DNA of 64,000 nucleotides from Sinorhizobium numidicum (GTDB taxonomy: Bacteria > Pseudomonadota > Alphaproteobacteria > Rhizobiales > Rhizobiaceae). The notes under the pieces were generated by a model, which was not told the DNA's origin, did not search any database, and saw nothing but the letters and a program-made list of their open reading frames with translations. Positions 63,787 through 64,000 of the stretch are shown here, one piece after another. The translations under genes and the position numbers were made by a program. Within the stretch, counting starts at the first letter, position 1. Each line of letters starts with the position of its first letter. The stretch is taken from positions 742,001 through 806,000 of the forward strand of contig NZ_CP120368.1 of NCBI RefSeq assembly GCF_029892045.1, read 5' to 3'.

Positions 63787-64000
63787 CTACGATCCGGCGC
63801 GATCGCGCTGCTGAAGGCGCAGCCGTCCGATGCGTGCCCATTCGCCGCTGCGTTCTGCCTCACGCGCCGCAGCAGCGACGAAATCGATGTGGCTTTGGGC
63901 GGCCTCCTTGGCTGCCTTCGGATCCGCGGCCATGATCGCAGCGTAGATCGCTTCATGTTGGGCGAGAAGCCGGTCGCGCGCGCCCGGTGCATTGAACACC
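63787..64000 (-). CDS. GntR/FadR-family regulator, C-terminal part (5' end outside window)
   Basis: A minus-strand frame enters from the right edge and stops at 63787. The visible 70 residues, AQHEAIYAAIMAADPKAAKE followed by AAQSHIDFVAAAAREAERSG, are the last helices of an FCD effector domain of the FadR subfamily (with the typical His metal ligand in SHIDFV). DNA-binding domain and target are outside the window. The 203 bp between this gene and the Nudix gene show nothing recognisable. Confidence 0.78.
   Translation of the reverse strand, partial: VFNAPGARDRLLAQHEAIYAAIMAADPKAAKEAAQSHIDFVAAAAREAERSGEWARIGRLRLQQRDRAGS

Overview
The window looks like chromosomal DNA of a Sinorhizobium/Ensifer-type alphaproteobacterium (Rhizobiales). 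The evidence is high GC, the gene set and order (aceA, potFGHI, acsA2, cbrA, phaP, tRNA-His, iolA/mmsA, afuA, rirA, dppABCDF, a PhyR/NepR pair, guaB, gshA), which I recall from the S. meliloti chromosome, and dispersed palindromic intergenic repeats typical of rhizobia. Species cannot be fixed by reading alone. Both ends cut genes: a LysR regulator on the left and a GntR regulator on the right.

Layout. 1-4.9 kb: isocitrate lyase (aceA), its divergent ScfR-type regulator and a fatty acid desaturase. 5.3-9.4 kb: complete polyamine ABC operon potFGHI. 9.5-13.5 kb: AsmA-like protein and acetoacetyl-CoA synthetase acsA2. 13.9-19.1 kb: fused ferric-iron ABC permease and the large hybrid PAS histidine kinase CbrA. 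19.3-22.5 kb: phasin, tRNA-His, LysR and methylmalonate-semialdehyde dehydrogenase. 22.6-24.3 kb: ferric-iron binding protein and the iron regulator rirA. 24.9-30.2 kb: dipeptide ABC operon dppABCDF, then ridA.

31-39.3 kb is a general-stress neighbourhood. A PhyR-type anti-anti-sigma regulator and a NepR-type anti-sigma factor lie divergently with no sigma gene beside them. They are surrounded by small membrane, CsbD, DUF1328 and coiled-coil genes. Five sites fit the EcfG/RpoE2 promoter (GGAAC-N16/17-CGTT) within 8.2 kb, and a sixth is weaker. This is the most coherent regulatory signal in the window.

39.3-47.3 kb is accessory: a FAH-family hydrolase, a LysR/MFS/SDR/cyclophilin-like cluster, and a short lower-GC patch (DUF3800 plus an unknown acidic protein) ending at the 3' end of tRNA-Gln(CTG). 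Between 45.8 and 52.8 kb I see three clear frameshifts and one probable one. Each is repaired by one base in a short homopolymer, so either the patch is decaying or the sequence has indel errors.

47.6-64 kb is mostly housekeeping: Ppx/GppA, rlmE, VOC protein, MFS exporter, broken metallo-hydrolase, guaB, a decayed MAPEG gene, dienelactone hydrolase, LysR, DUF1127, a candidate structured RNA with a strong terminator, DUF937-like protein, gshA, rsmE, Pit phosphate transporter, Nudix hydrolase and the GntR fragment.

Seven copies of one two-hairpin palindromic repeat are scattered through intergenic space, with one RIME-like mosaic element and one near-perfect 48-bp palindrome. I found no CRISPR array, insertion sequence, transposase, integrase or rRNA gene.
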